From Gammaproteobacteria bacterium (GTDB taxonomy: Bacteria > Pseudomonadota > Gammaproteobacteria > Francisellales > CACEW01): a DNA stretch of 7,950 nucleotides. The notes under the pieces were generated by a model. That model did no database searches and was not told the DNA's origin. It saw only the letters and a list, made by a program, of their open reading frames with translations. Shown piece after piece: positions 1 through 6,511 of the stretch. The stretch is from contig JANQIS010000219.1 of assembly GCA_028282045.1 (NCBI GenBank), forward strand, positions 1-7,950, written 5' to 3'. The translations under genes were made by a program, and so were the position numbers. Positions within the stretch are counted from its first letter, which is position 1. The number at the start of each line of letters is the position of its first letter.

Positions 1-26
1 CCAATTCGTTCCTTGCGGCAGTACAA

Positions 27-55
27 TTTAGGGCCATGATGATGTGGTGTATAAT
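27..55 (+). promoter_or_regulatory. Candidate distal sigma70 promoter
   Basis: A perfect TATAAT hexamer lies at 50-55, with a poor -35 (TTTAGG, 27-32) 17 bp upstream. It would give a 5' leader of about 150 nt for the outer membrane protein gene at 213. The perfect -10 is the only strong element, so this is a weak alternative to the candidate at 151-179. Confidence 0.25.
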
Positions 56-149
56 TTGACGACACCCTCTAAGATAAATTCTAGATAACGAACCTAAAAC
101 ACTACCTTTTGTACATACATATATCGACAGTTCAAAGGCAATACATCTC

Positions 150-163
150 ATTGAAAATTCAAT
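150..163. repeat. Short perfect inverted repeat over the candidate -35
   Basis: ATTGAA (150-155) and TTCAAT (158-163) form a perfect 6-bp inverted repeat around a 2-bp AA centre. It covers the candidate -35 element of the outer membrane protein gene, where a repressor operator could sit. In AT-rich DNA such a short dyad also arises by chance, and no regulator is identified. Confidence 0.25.
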
Positions 164-179
164 ATTATGATTCTAGACT
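151..179 (+). promoter_or_regulatory. Candidate proximal promoter of the outer membrane protein gene
   Basis: TTGAAA (151-156, 5 of 6 to the -35 consensus) and TAGACT (174-179, 4 of 6 to the -10) are separated by exactly 17 bp. Transcription would begin near 186, giving a leader of about 27 nt before the ATG at 213. The surrounding DNA is AT-rich, so chance matches are easy. The spacing and position favour this candidate over the TATAAT at 50-55. Confidence 0.35.
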
Positions 180-212
180 TAGCAATTACCTAAACAACTT
201 TGGGCAAAAATA

Positions 213-1529
213 ATGAGGCTTAAAACCACTGTATTGTGTGTGACACTGGGGGTATCTGCCAGTGCTTTTGGCATTAATGGTACTTATATACAAATCGGTA
301 GCGGTTATGTTAACGAATCCGGATTACCCGGTGCTCCTGCAGGTCTCAGATCCAATTTGCGATTTGAACGCAGCCAAAAGCATCTTGGTGCCAACGTGAT
401 ATTTGGATACAACTACGATATCAGCAAACAATTTGGTCTGGGCGCACAAGTGGGCTGGACCTACTATGGCGAAAACACGTTGGAGTTAACACAAAACGGT
501 CAAGGCTATTTATCACCAACGCAAAATGATGTTTCTGCTTGGGATATTGCCATGGTGGGAACCTGGCATGTAACGCCCACATGGGATTTATTTATTAAAG
601 GCGGGTATGCTGACGTCAACTATTCTGAGAGTTTTGAAGATATCGGTGGACCAGATAGCTATTCCGGTGCTTTAAGCCATAATCGCTGGCACCCTTTAGC
701 TGGTATCGGTATTGGTTATAATATTACCGATACGCTGCAAGCTAATCTCACTTACACTCACATTTTCGGGGACGATATGAATTATGCTCGCTCCCACATT
801 AATAGTTTTTCTGACCTTTACATGAGCAATAACAGCGTACCTCGTCTTGACGCTCTTATGCTAAACATAAAATATGTTTTTGGCGCTTCACTATTTAACC
901 ATGCTGTTGCAACCAATGAAACCAACCAACCTGTCGATCATACCGGGCCTTATGTGTCAGGGGCTCTGGGGTGGGTCAACCAAACGGGGCTGATTGACTA
1001 CGATGTTCTAGGAAAACGAATTGGCGCAACGTTACATCACAAGCAAAAACACTTCGGTGGCGCAGTAGCTTTCGGTTACAACTATGACTTAACTTCTCAG
1101 TTTGGTCTGGGTATTGAGGCAGGATGGGGTTACTATGGCAAAGTCAAAATAACCACACCAGGCGTTGACGACGCTGATGAATTTACTGCCTGGGATGTGG
1201 CAGGCGTCGGCACATGGCATCTTGAGCCGTCCATTGACTTGTTTGTCAAAGGTGGTATGGCCGAAGTTAATAGCCAGTCTAACTGGTTAATCACCAGTCC
1301 GGGTGGCCCAAGTAACTCTATTATCGTTACAGCCAATCGCTGGAAACCATTAGCGGCAATTGGTGCCGGCTACAATATCACCCCATCGATACAAGCCAAT
1401 ATCACCTATACTCACATCTTTGGTGATGATGTTGAAACCGACAATACCCCTGCCGGACTCTTTGGGTCAAACAACAACCAAGTGCCCAGACTGGATTCAC
1501 TACTGATAGGACTGACATACCGTTTTTAA
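213..1529 (+). CDS. Double-barrel OmpA-like outer membrane protein
   Basis: This 438-residue exported protein probably sits in the outer membrane. Residues 1-18 or 1-20 form a short signal peptide: R2 and K4, then a hydrophobic core, then Ala-Ser-Ala before a likely cleavage site. The mature part is two diverged copies of one unit, about residues 23-224 and 245-438, joined by a polar linker of about 20 residues. Each copy shows eight alternating amphipathic segments with Tyr/Trp/Gly girdles, as in OmpA-type 8-stranded barrels. Paired blocks include 157-188 with 375-406 (25 of 32 identical) and 109-136 with 326-353 (19 of 28). The protein ends in Tyr-Arg-Phe, the usual C-terminal beta-signal for BAM-dependent insertion. 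There is no OmpA peptidoglycan-binding domain. The start at ATG 213 has no clear Shine-Dalgarno but precedes a good signal peptide. Ligand and function are unknown; adhesin, porin or structural protein are all possible. Confidence 0.85.
   Translation: MRLKTTVLCVTLGVSASAFGINGTYIQIGSGYVNESGLPGAPAGLRSNLRFERSQKHLGANVIFGYNYDISKQFGLGAQVGWTYYGENTLELTQNGQGYLSPTQNDVSAWDIAMVGTWHVTPTWDLFIKGGYADVNYSESFEDIGGPDSYSGALSHNRWHPLAGIGIGYNITDTLQANLTYTHIFGDDMNYARSHINSFSDLYMSNNSVPRLDALMLNIKYVFGASLFNHAVATNETNQPVDHTGPYVSGALGWVNQTGLIDYDVLGKRIGATLHHKQKHFGGAVAFGYNYDLTSQFGLGIEAGWGYYGKVKITTPGVDDADEFTAWDVAGVGTWHLEPSIDLFVKGGMAEVNSQSNWLITSPGGPSNSIIVTANRWKPLAAIGAGYNITPSIQANITYTHIFGDDVETDNTPAGLFGSNNNQVPRLDSLLIGLTYRF
279..884 (+). 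repeat. Internal repeat copy 1, OmpA-like barrel unit
   Basis: This stretch codes residues 23-224, the first of two homologous barrel units. Landmarks are FGYNYD (64-69), GTWH (116-119), THIFGDD (182-188) and a closing strand VPRLDALMLNIKYVF (209-223). The DNA has diverged from copy 2 mainly at third positions, so the duplication is old and the protein sequence has been conserved. Confidence 0.85.
945..1526 (+). repeat. Internal repeat copy 2, OmpA-like barrel unit
   Basis: This stretch codes residues 245-438, the second barrel unit. It has the same landmarks in the same order: FGYNYD (287-292), GTWH (333-336), THIFGDD (400-406) and the final strand VPRLDSLLIGLTYRF (424-438). The copies are offset by about 215-223 residues. 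Copy 2 is slightly shorter in its loops than copy 1. Confidence 0.85.
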
Positions 1530-1532
1530 AAT

Positions 1533-2597
1533 TTACGCTATCGTCACACTGTTATCTAAATAAACATCTTGAATGACGTGGAGTAACTTCACGCCTTCGG
1601 GCATCGGACGCTGGAAGGCTTTACGACCGGAAATCAGACCCATACCACCGGCACGCTTATTGATCACCGCAATCTCAACGGCATCAGCAAAGTCATTCTC
1701 ACCTGAACCGCCACCTGAGTTAATCAAGCCAGCACGCCCCATAAAGCTATTAATCACCTGGTAACGGCACAAATCAATCGGATGGTCAGAACACAAATCA
1801 GTATACATCCGCTCATCGAGCTTACCATAGCTAGAGTTACCGCTATTGAGCGCTTTAAACCCCCCGTTATTCTCAGGCAGCTTCTGTTTGACAATATCTG
1901 CCTCCAACGTGACGCCTAAGTGGTTAGCTTGGCCGGTTAAATCCGCAGCCAGGTGGTAATCTTTATCTTGCTTAAATGCCGGATTACGCAAATAACACCA
2001 CAAAATTGTCGCCAGACCAAGCTCGTGGGCATAGGCAAAAGCACGTGCTACTTCGATAATCTGCCGATCACTCTCAGCAGAGCCGAAGTATATGGTTGCA
2101 CCCACGGCTGCAGCCCCCATTTCATAAGCTTGGTCGATGGTACCAAACATGATTTGATCAAAAGTATTGGGATAAGTGAGCAACTCGTTATGGTTAATCT
2201 TGACCACAAATGGAATCTGATGCGCGTATTTGCGTGCCAGTGCGCCTAGCGCGCCATAAGTAGAGGCCACAGCGTTACAGCCGCCTTCCATTGCTAATTT
2301 GATAATGTTCTCAGGGTCAAACATGGCCGGGTTTTTAGCAAAACTTGCTCCCGCGCTATGTTCAATACCTTGGTCAACCGGCAAAATCGACAAATACCCG
2401 CTACCGGCCAATCGACCATGGTTAAACAGCCAGTTCAAGTTACCCAACACACGGTTATTGCGGTCACTGGGCATGAAGATACGATCAACAAAATCTCCTC
2501 CTGGCAAATGCAGGTGGTTTTTATCAACTTTTGCCTGGTGTTCCAGAAGGTATTGGGCTTTTGCTTCACCAAGATATTGGACAACATGATCTGACAT
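1533..2597 (-). CDS. fbaB: Class I fructose-bisphosphate aldolase (DhnA/FbaB type)
   Basis: This cytoplasmic enzyme reversibly cleaves fructose 1,6-bisphosphate to dihydroxyacetone phosphate and glyceraldehyde 3-phosphate, in glycolysis or gluconeogenesis, through a Schiff base rather than a metal. Its 354 residues align over their whole length with E. coli FbaB (about 350), from memory of that sequence. Conserved blocks are LPVDQGIEHSAGASF (72-86), KINHNE (133-138), GATIYFG (166-172), the Schiff-base segment ADIVKQK with K237, GRAGLINSGG (287-296) and NKRAGGMGLI (313-322). It is the last gene of the leftward series, 35 bp after the MFS gene. ATG 2597 is the only reasonable start, since the next in-frame Met is at residue 42. 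No Shine-Dalgarno is evident in the 20 nt before it. The stop codon lies 3 bp from the stop of the opposing outer membrane protein gene. Confidence 0.96.
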   Translation of the reverse strand: MSDHVVQYLGEAKAQYLLEHQAKVDKNHLHLPGGDFVDRIFMPSDRNNRVLGNLNWLFNHGRLAGSGYLSILPVDQGIEHSAGASFAKNPAMFDPENIIKLAMEGGCNAVASTYGALGALARKYAHQIPFVVKINHNELLTYPNTFDQIMFGTIDQAYEMGAAAVGATIYFGSAESDRQIIEVARAFAYAHELGLATILWCYLRNPAFKQDKDYHLAADLTGQANHLGVTLEADIVKQKLPENNGGFKALNSGNSSYGKLDERMYTDLCSDHPIDLCRYQVINSFMGRAGLINSGGGSGENDFADAVEIAVINKRAGGMGLISGRKAFQRPMPEGVKLLHVIQDVYLDNSVTIA

Positions 2598-2632
2598 AAT
2601 AACGCGTGCTTATAGTAAAAAGTGCCTCTATG

Positions 2633-3865
2633 TTAGCTTGTTTCACCAGCACTGGGAAAGGTGTCATCCACTTTGAAGCGCAGTAAAGTAAACGCACCTA
2701 GTGTAAGCAACATCATAACCACGACAATAGCCCAATACACCCAATGGATATTAAACAGCGTAGCGATCACCCCACTGATGACAGTACCACTAGAGACTGC
2801 CACCATCTGCAACGACGATGCCGTACCTGAGACATTACCCATCAAAGCCTTTGGAGTGAACTTCTTAAGCGCATAGCTATACGCCACAATATTAATACCG
2901 CTACCAAAACCAATCAGTAAAGCGGAAATCACCAGCAAAAATACCGGCCAACCAGGCTCAAACAACGCTAACAATATGGCACCACTGAGTAACAAAATAA
3001 ACCCTACCCCCATCAATAGGTCAAAACGCCTAATGGTTTTTTTACGACTGAGCAGTATACCGGTCAGCACAGCCCCAAGGCCATCGAGCCCCATAAACAC
3101 CCCTAAAAAATCTTTACGTTCAGGCAAAATATGCTTGAGATAAAATGCTAACTGGGCTTGGCGCATCAGGCTTAGTACTAACCAAATCACACTTAAACTC
3201 ACCATAATACGCAGCAAGCGATGTTGCCAGATATGACGGGCACCTTGAGTGATAGATGCAAACCAATGTGACGACACGTCATCATCAGTGGCAATCGTTT
3301 CCGGTGGTTGTTTGGGTAAAGTAAACAATATCAAGCCAGAAACTAAAAAGCTCACCATATTGATCGCCAAACACGCGCGTGCCGAGGCCACCAATAACAC
3401 CACCGCACCCAACATTGGGCCAAGCACCTTACATAACTGAAACACTATCGACATCATACTGGAGGCAGATAACAGTTGCCCATCATCAACGATATGTTTC
3501 ACATAAGCCTGTTGCGCCGGTGAATTAAAAGCGACTACGACAGAGCGCACCACCAGCAACGCTAATACCAGCCATACAGAATAAGAAAATAATATTGCCC
3601 CAGTTAGTACACCACTGGTCACATCCGTCACCAACATCAAATTGCGCTGATCAATACGGTCTGCCACCCAACCGGCAATAGGCCCGAGGATCATACCCGG
3701 GATAAAGAAAGTCAGCATCAAAACACTCATGAGTATAGGGGTAGCATGGAACTCATGCACAAAAATAATTTGCAGCGCGAAGATATCAAACCAATCACCA
3801 ATATTGCCAATGGTAAAGGAAGCAAAAAAGCGTTGGTATTTTGCGTTACGCCAAATGGAGTTCAT
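2633..3865 (-). CDS. MFS transporter, probable drug/metabolite exporter
   Basis: This 410-residue inner-membrane protein of the major facilitator superfamily probably has 12 helices, with hydrophobic segments spread along its length and a central polar loop near residues 184-215. The loop between helices 2 and 3 carries the MFS motif A: GWVADRIDQRN, residues 65-75, with D69, R70 and R74. GPMLG (149-153) in helix 5 resembles the antiporter motif C, which suggests export. The N-terminal pattern (RFF, then IGDWFDIFAL) and NSPAQQA (114-120) resemble the EntS-like MFS_3 group, some members of which export siderophores; the substrate here cannot be read from sequence. ATG 3865 begins 8 bp after the ychF stop. 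An AGG overlapping that TAG stop lies 8 nt before the ATG, so translation is probably coupled. This gene is not part of the usual prs-to-ychF cluster. Confidence 0.9.
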   Translation of the reverse strand: MNSIWRNAKYQRFFASFTIGNIGDWFDIFALQIIFVHEFHATPILMSVLMLTFFIPGMILGPIAGWVADRIDQRNLMLVTDVTSGVLTGAILFSYSVWLVLALLVVRSVVVAFNSPAQQAYVKHIVDDGQLLSASSMMSIVFQLCKVLGPMLGAVVLLVASARACLAINMVSFLVSGLILFTLPKQPPETIATDDDVSSHWFASITQGARHIWQHRLLRIMVSLSVIWLVLSLMRQAQLAFYLKHILPERKDFLGVFMGLDGLGAVLTGILLSRKKTIRRFDLLMGVGFILLLSGAILLALFEPGWPVFLLVISALLIGFGSGINIVAYSYALKKFTPKALMGNVSGTASSLQMVAVSSGTVISGVIATLFNIHWVYWAIVVVMMLLTLGAFTLLRFKVDDTFPSAGETS

Positions 3866-3873
3866 AATTTTAC

Positions 3874-4965
3874 CTACGTATTAAAACGAAAATGAATGAC
3901 ATCGCCATCTTGAACAATATAATCTTTACCCTCTAAGCGCCATCTGCCCGCTTCTTTGGCACCTTGTTCACCTTTAGCGGCAATATAGTCTTCATAACCA
4001 ACCACTTCAGCACGAATAAAACCTTTTTCAAAATCAGTGTGAATCTTGCCGGCAGCTTGTGGCGCTGTCGCTCCCACACGAATGGTCCAGGCACGCACTT
4101 CTTTCGGGCCAGCAGTAAAGTAAGTTTGCAAACCCAGTAAACTATAGCCAGCACGAATAAGACGATTTAAGCCTGGTTCTTCTAGCCCCAAGCTCTCTAA
4201 AAACTCACGCGCATCCTCAGCATCCAGCTCGGCAATCTCAGCTTCAATCGCCGCACACACCGCTACCACACCAGCACCTTCTTTGCTGGCAAATTCACGT
4301 ACCACATCCAAATGGGCGTTATTCTCAAACCCGTCTTCATTGACATTAGCCACGTAGAGCGTCGGCTTGGCAGTAAGTAAACATAGTGATTTGATCCAAA
4401 CCCATTCTGCTGTAGTCGCATCAAAAGTGGCTGCTTTGTTACCCGCCTCGATATGCGTTTTCAAACGACCCAATAAAGCCATTTGAGCCTTAGCTTCCAG
4501 GTTGGCACTTTTGGCATTTTTGGTGGCGCGGGCCACTGCTTTTTCCACCGTGTCCATATCAGCTAACAATAGCTCGGTATCAATGACTGCAATGTCATGC
4601 AGCGGATTCACCTTACCATCGACATGCACCACATCATCGTTATCAAAGCAGCGCACCACATGAGCGATAGCATCAGTCTCACGAATATTGGCCAGAAACT
4701 TATTGCCTAAGCCCTCACCCTTGGAGGCACCGGCTACCAGACCGGCGATATCCACAAACTCCATCGTCGCTGGCAAAATGTTTTGCGGCTTGACAATCTC
4801 TGCCAACTTTTGCAAACGAGCGTCCGGCACCGCCACCACACCAACGTTCGGATCGATAGTACAGAACGGATAATTCTCTGCCTGAATACCTGCTTTGGTT
4901 AACGCATTAAATAATGTTGATTTACCCACATTCGGCAACCCGACAATACCACACTTAAACCCCAT
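3874..4965 (-). CDS. ychF: Ribosome-associated ATPase YchF (OLA1 family)
   Basis: YchF is a cytoplasmic P-loop NTPase of the Obg group that binds ribosomes and, in E. coli and human OLA1, prefers ATP. The 363 residues match the usual length. The P-loop is GLPNVGKST (9-17), the G3 motif DIAG (72-75), and the G4 position reads NVNE (207-210) instead of the GTP-specific NKxD, in keeping with ATP preference. A helical insert lies at about 130-185. The C-terminal TGS domain (about 280-363) includes the characteristic TYFTAG, GATAPQAAGKIHTDFEKGFI and KGEQGAKEAG blocks, each conserved with E. coli. ATG 4965 follows the pth stop by 10 bp and has a good AAGGA ribosome site 7 nt upstream, located at the pth stop. 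Pairing with pth is common in gammaproteobacteria. Confidence 0.98.
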   Translation of the reverse strand: MGFKCGIVGLPNVGKSTLFNALTKAGIQAENYPFCTIDPNVGVVAVPDARLQKLAEIVKPQNILPATMEFVDIAGLVAGASKGEGLGNKFLANIRETDAIAHVVRCFDNDDVVHVDGKVNPLHDIAVIDTELLLADMDTVEKAVARATKNAKSANLEAKAQMALLGRLKTHIEAGNKAATFDATTAEWVWIKSLCLLTAKPTLYVANVNEDGFENNAHLDVVREFASKEGAGVVAVCAAIEAEIAELDAEDAREFLESLGLEEPGLNRLIRAGYSLLGLQTYFTAGPKEVRAWTIRVGATAPQAAGKIHTDFEKGFIRAEVVGYEDYIAAKGEQGAKEAGRWRLEGKDYIVQDGDVIHFRFNT

Positions 4966-4975
4966 GGCCCAATCC

Positions 4976-5533
4976 TTATAACTTGACTAAATTTTGTGTA
5001 TTGCCAACCAGAATATCAGGTAATTTAGCTAGCGCTCGTTCGATTGATTGTTCAATCTCAACACGCTCTGCTTTGCCTGGTGCATGTAATACATAGTTGG
5101 TCACTTGATCTTTATGGCCAGGATGGCCAATACCAATACGAATACGCTGAAAATCCTGACTACCCACGTGCTGGATAATGCTGCGCAGCCCATTGTGGCC
5201 ACCATGCCCCCCGGACTTTTTAAGCCGTGCATCACCACAGGCCAAATCCAGGTCATCGTGTATCACCAGCGTCGCTTCTAGCGGAATTTTATAGAATTGA
5301 CTGATAGCCTGCACCGCACGCCCGCTCTCATTCATATAAATGCCAGGCACCAACACATGTAATGCCCGCCCTTGATAAGTCACTTTGGCATACAAACCAT
5401 GGAACTTGCTTTGGGCAAGCAACTGGGCGCCAGCCGACTGCACTACTTGCTCAGCCAACCAAACGCCCACATTATGTCGGGTATCGGCGTATGCATCGCC
5501 CGGATTACCCAACCCGACCAGCAATTGAATCAT
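4976..5533 (-). CDS. pth: Peptidyl-tRNA hydrolase
   Basis: Pth hydrolyses the ester bond of peptidyl-tRNAs that drop off ribosomes, releasing tRNA for reuse, and is essential in most bacteria. The 185 residues are slightly fewer than E. coli Pth (194). All known catalytic and substrate-binding residues fall at the same numbers as in E. coli: N10 in GLGNPG, the catalytic H20 in RHNVG, N68 in YMNESG, D93 in HDDLD, and H113-N114 in GGHNGLRS. The ATG shares its first base with the last base of the rplY stop (TAATG, 1-bp overlap), a classic translational-coupling arrangement. AGAAG inside the rplY end is the likely ribosome site. Its neighbours rplY and ychF also act on the ribosome or tRNA, so the operon is functionally coherent. 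Confidence 0.98.
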   Translation of the reverse strand: MIQLLVGLGNPGDAYADTRHNVGVWLAEQVVQSAGAQLLAQSKFHGLYAKVTYQGRALHVLVPGIYMNESGRAVQAISQFYKIPLEATLVIHDDLDLACGDARLKKSGGHGGHNGLRSIIQHVGSQDFQRIRIGIGHPGHKDQVTNYVLHAPGKAERVEIEQSIERALAKLPDILVGNTQNLVKL

Positions 5534-6222
5534 TATGAATCTTCTGATTGCCCACTATCAGCATCGGCATCAGCAGCTTTATCTTCTGCTGGCGTACCAT
5601 CAGCGGCTTCATCAGCATCTGATGCTGCAACCGGCTCCTCTACTTTTCTCGGCTCATGAATAGCAGCGATGGAAGTATCATGACTATCTTCGCCATGAGA
5701 CAACGCAGCCAAACGCACGCCTTCCGGTAATTTGATATCACTTAAATGAACCACTCCATCCATTTGGACTTCAGACAAGTCAACATCCAAGAACTCAGGC
5801 AAGTTCTTAGCCAAACAAATCACTTCTACTTCGTTGGCCATATGAGAAATGACACCACCGGCTTTTGCACCAGGGGCAACATCTTCACCGATAAAATGCA
5901 ATGGTACGTGCACATGCACTTCTTTGGTTGCACTCACACGCACAAAGTCAGCGTGAAGAATTTTAGGTTTAAATGGGTGGCGCTGTAGATCTTTAATTAA
6001 TGCCTCTTGTTTCTTGCCATCAACCTTCAATGTCAAAACAGAAGCAAAAAAGTTTTCATGTTCAGTGGCATGCAATAAAGTATCATGGTCTAACGTTAAA
6101 GCCACTGCCTGCTTGCCATCACCGTATAATACCGCGGGTATTTTCCCCTCACGACGGAGGCGGCGGCTCGCACCAGTACCATGCAGTTGGCGCGTTTGCG
6201 CATCAAAAATATAATCTGACAT
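5533..6222 (-). CDS. rplY: 50S ribosomal protein L25, Ctc type
   Basis: This protein binds 5S rRNA in the large subunit. It is the long Ctc form (229 residues) rather than the ~94-residue E. coli form. The N-terminal L25 domain (about 4-96) contains GTGASRRLRREGKIPAVLYG (15-34) and RHPFKPKILHADFVRV (81-96). The C-terminal beta domain covers about 100-190 (VPLHFIGEDVAPGAKAGG, 106-123). The last ~30 residues are an Ala/Asp/Glu-rich acidic tail. I chose ATG 6222 because GGAG lies 9 nt upstream. The longer open frame would start at a TTG (6237) that overlaps this ribosome site, so the extra five residues are unlikely to be translated. It probably heads the rplY–pth–ychF–MFS–fbaB unit. E. coli rplY is autoregulated through its leader by its product; whether that applies here is unknown. 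Confidence 0.95.
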   Translation of the reverse strand: MSDYIFDAQTRQLHGTGASRRLRREGKIPAVLYGDGKQAVALTLDHDTLLHATEHENFFASVLTLKVDGKKQEALIKDLQRHPFKPKILHADFVRVSATKEVHVHVPLHFIGEDVAPGAKAGGVISHMANEVEVICLAKNLPEFLDVDLSEVQMDGVVHLSDIKLPEGVRLAALSHGEDSHDTSIAAIHEPRKVEEPVAASDADEAADGTPAEDKAADADADSGQSEDS

Positions 6223-6231
6223 GTTATTTAT

Positions 6232-6235
6232 CTCC
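6232..6235 (-). promoter_or_regulatory. rplY ribosome binding site that decides the start
   Basis: GGAG on the minus strand ends 9 nt before the ATG at 6222. It overlaps the upstream in-frame TTG at 6235-6237, so it can serve only the ATG. Confidence 0.8.
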
Positions 6236-6286
6236 AAGTAATTATTTAGGCCCTACCTGCCGCGACCAGCATGTAAAGCGCGGGCG

Positions 6287-6292
6287 ATTCTA
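6287..6292 (-). promoter_or_regulatory. Probable rplY promoter (-10 element)
   Basis: Reading leftwards, TAGAAT (5 of 6 to the -10 consensus) is followed at once by the G+C-rich CGCCCGCGC. Such a discriminator is typical of stringently controlled ribosomal and tRNA promoters. No good -35 hexamer sits 16-18 bp upstream (best is TTCCCT). Transcription would start near 6280, giving a leader of about 58 nt. Confidence 0.5.
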
Positions 6293-6363
6293 CCACGGAT
6301 TGATTGCTAAAGGGAAGTATTAAACGTACGAACTGATTCAGCCACATACACTGCATTAACCTA

Positions 6364-6507
6364 TCAATAAACGCGACATAACAATCCCAGTAATTGCTCG
6401 ACTTCTTTAGCATTAAGCTCACTTAGCACAATATCCTGAAATGCCTCTACTGCCGCACGGATCTCAGGAACAACTACCGCACCCTTCTTACTCAAAGCTT
6501 GAGGATA
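6364..6507 (-). pseudogene. Relic of a MarR-family regulator (C-terminal end only)
   Basis: On the minus strand, a frame ending in TGA at 6366-6364 encodes 47 residues that look like the end of a MarR-type transcriptional regulator. They run from ALSKKG, matching the post-wing LTxKG element, through PEIRAAVEAFQDIVLSELN to EVEQLLGLLCRVY, the two C-terminal dimerisation helices. The codon pattern looks protein-like and is interrupted by no stop. A normal MarR protein is about 140-160 residues. The winged-helix DNA-binding part is missing, and where it should be the sequence is the 3' end of prs, in a different frame. There is no ATG in frame within the fragment; TTG at codon 5 is the only possible start seen. 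I infer a gene remnant left by deletion or rearrangement. The assignment rests on recalled family pattern, not a search. A small functional protein is less likely. Confidence 0.5.
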
Positions 6508-6511
6508 GTTT

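Noticed and set aside
2598..2632. Possible promoter or terminator in the MFS–fbaB gap
   Set aside because: TACTAT could be a -10, but no -35 stands at the right distance, and no inverted repeat followed by a U-tract is present. The gap is better read as an intra-operon spacer with a poor ribosome site.
5372..5659. A 95-residue plus-strand frame across the pth–rplY junction, rich in Ser/Ala
   Set aside because: It is the antisense image of the pth start and the repetitive acidic tail of rplY. Its Ser/Ala bias comes from the repeated codons on the other strand.
6223..6237. N-terminal extension of rplY to TTG 6237
   Set aside because: The TTG overlaps the GGAG ribosome site that serves ATG 6222, and the extra five residues do not belong to the L25 domain.
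6000..6323. A 107-residue plus-strand frame across the start of rplY and its upstream region
   Set aside because: It lies mostly antisense to the well-conserved rplY coding sequence and has no recognisable domain, signal or ribosome site of its own.
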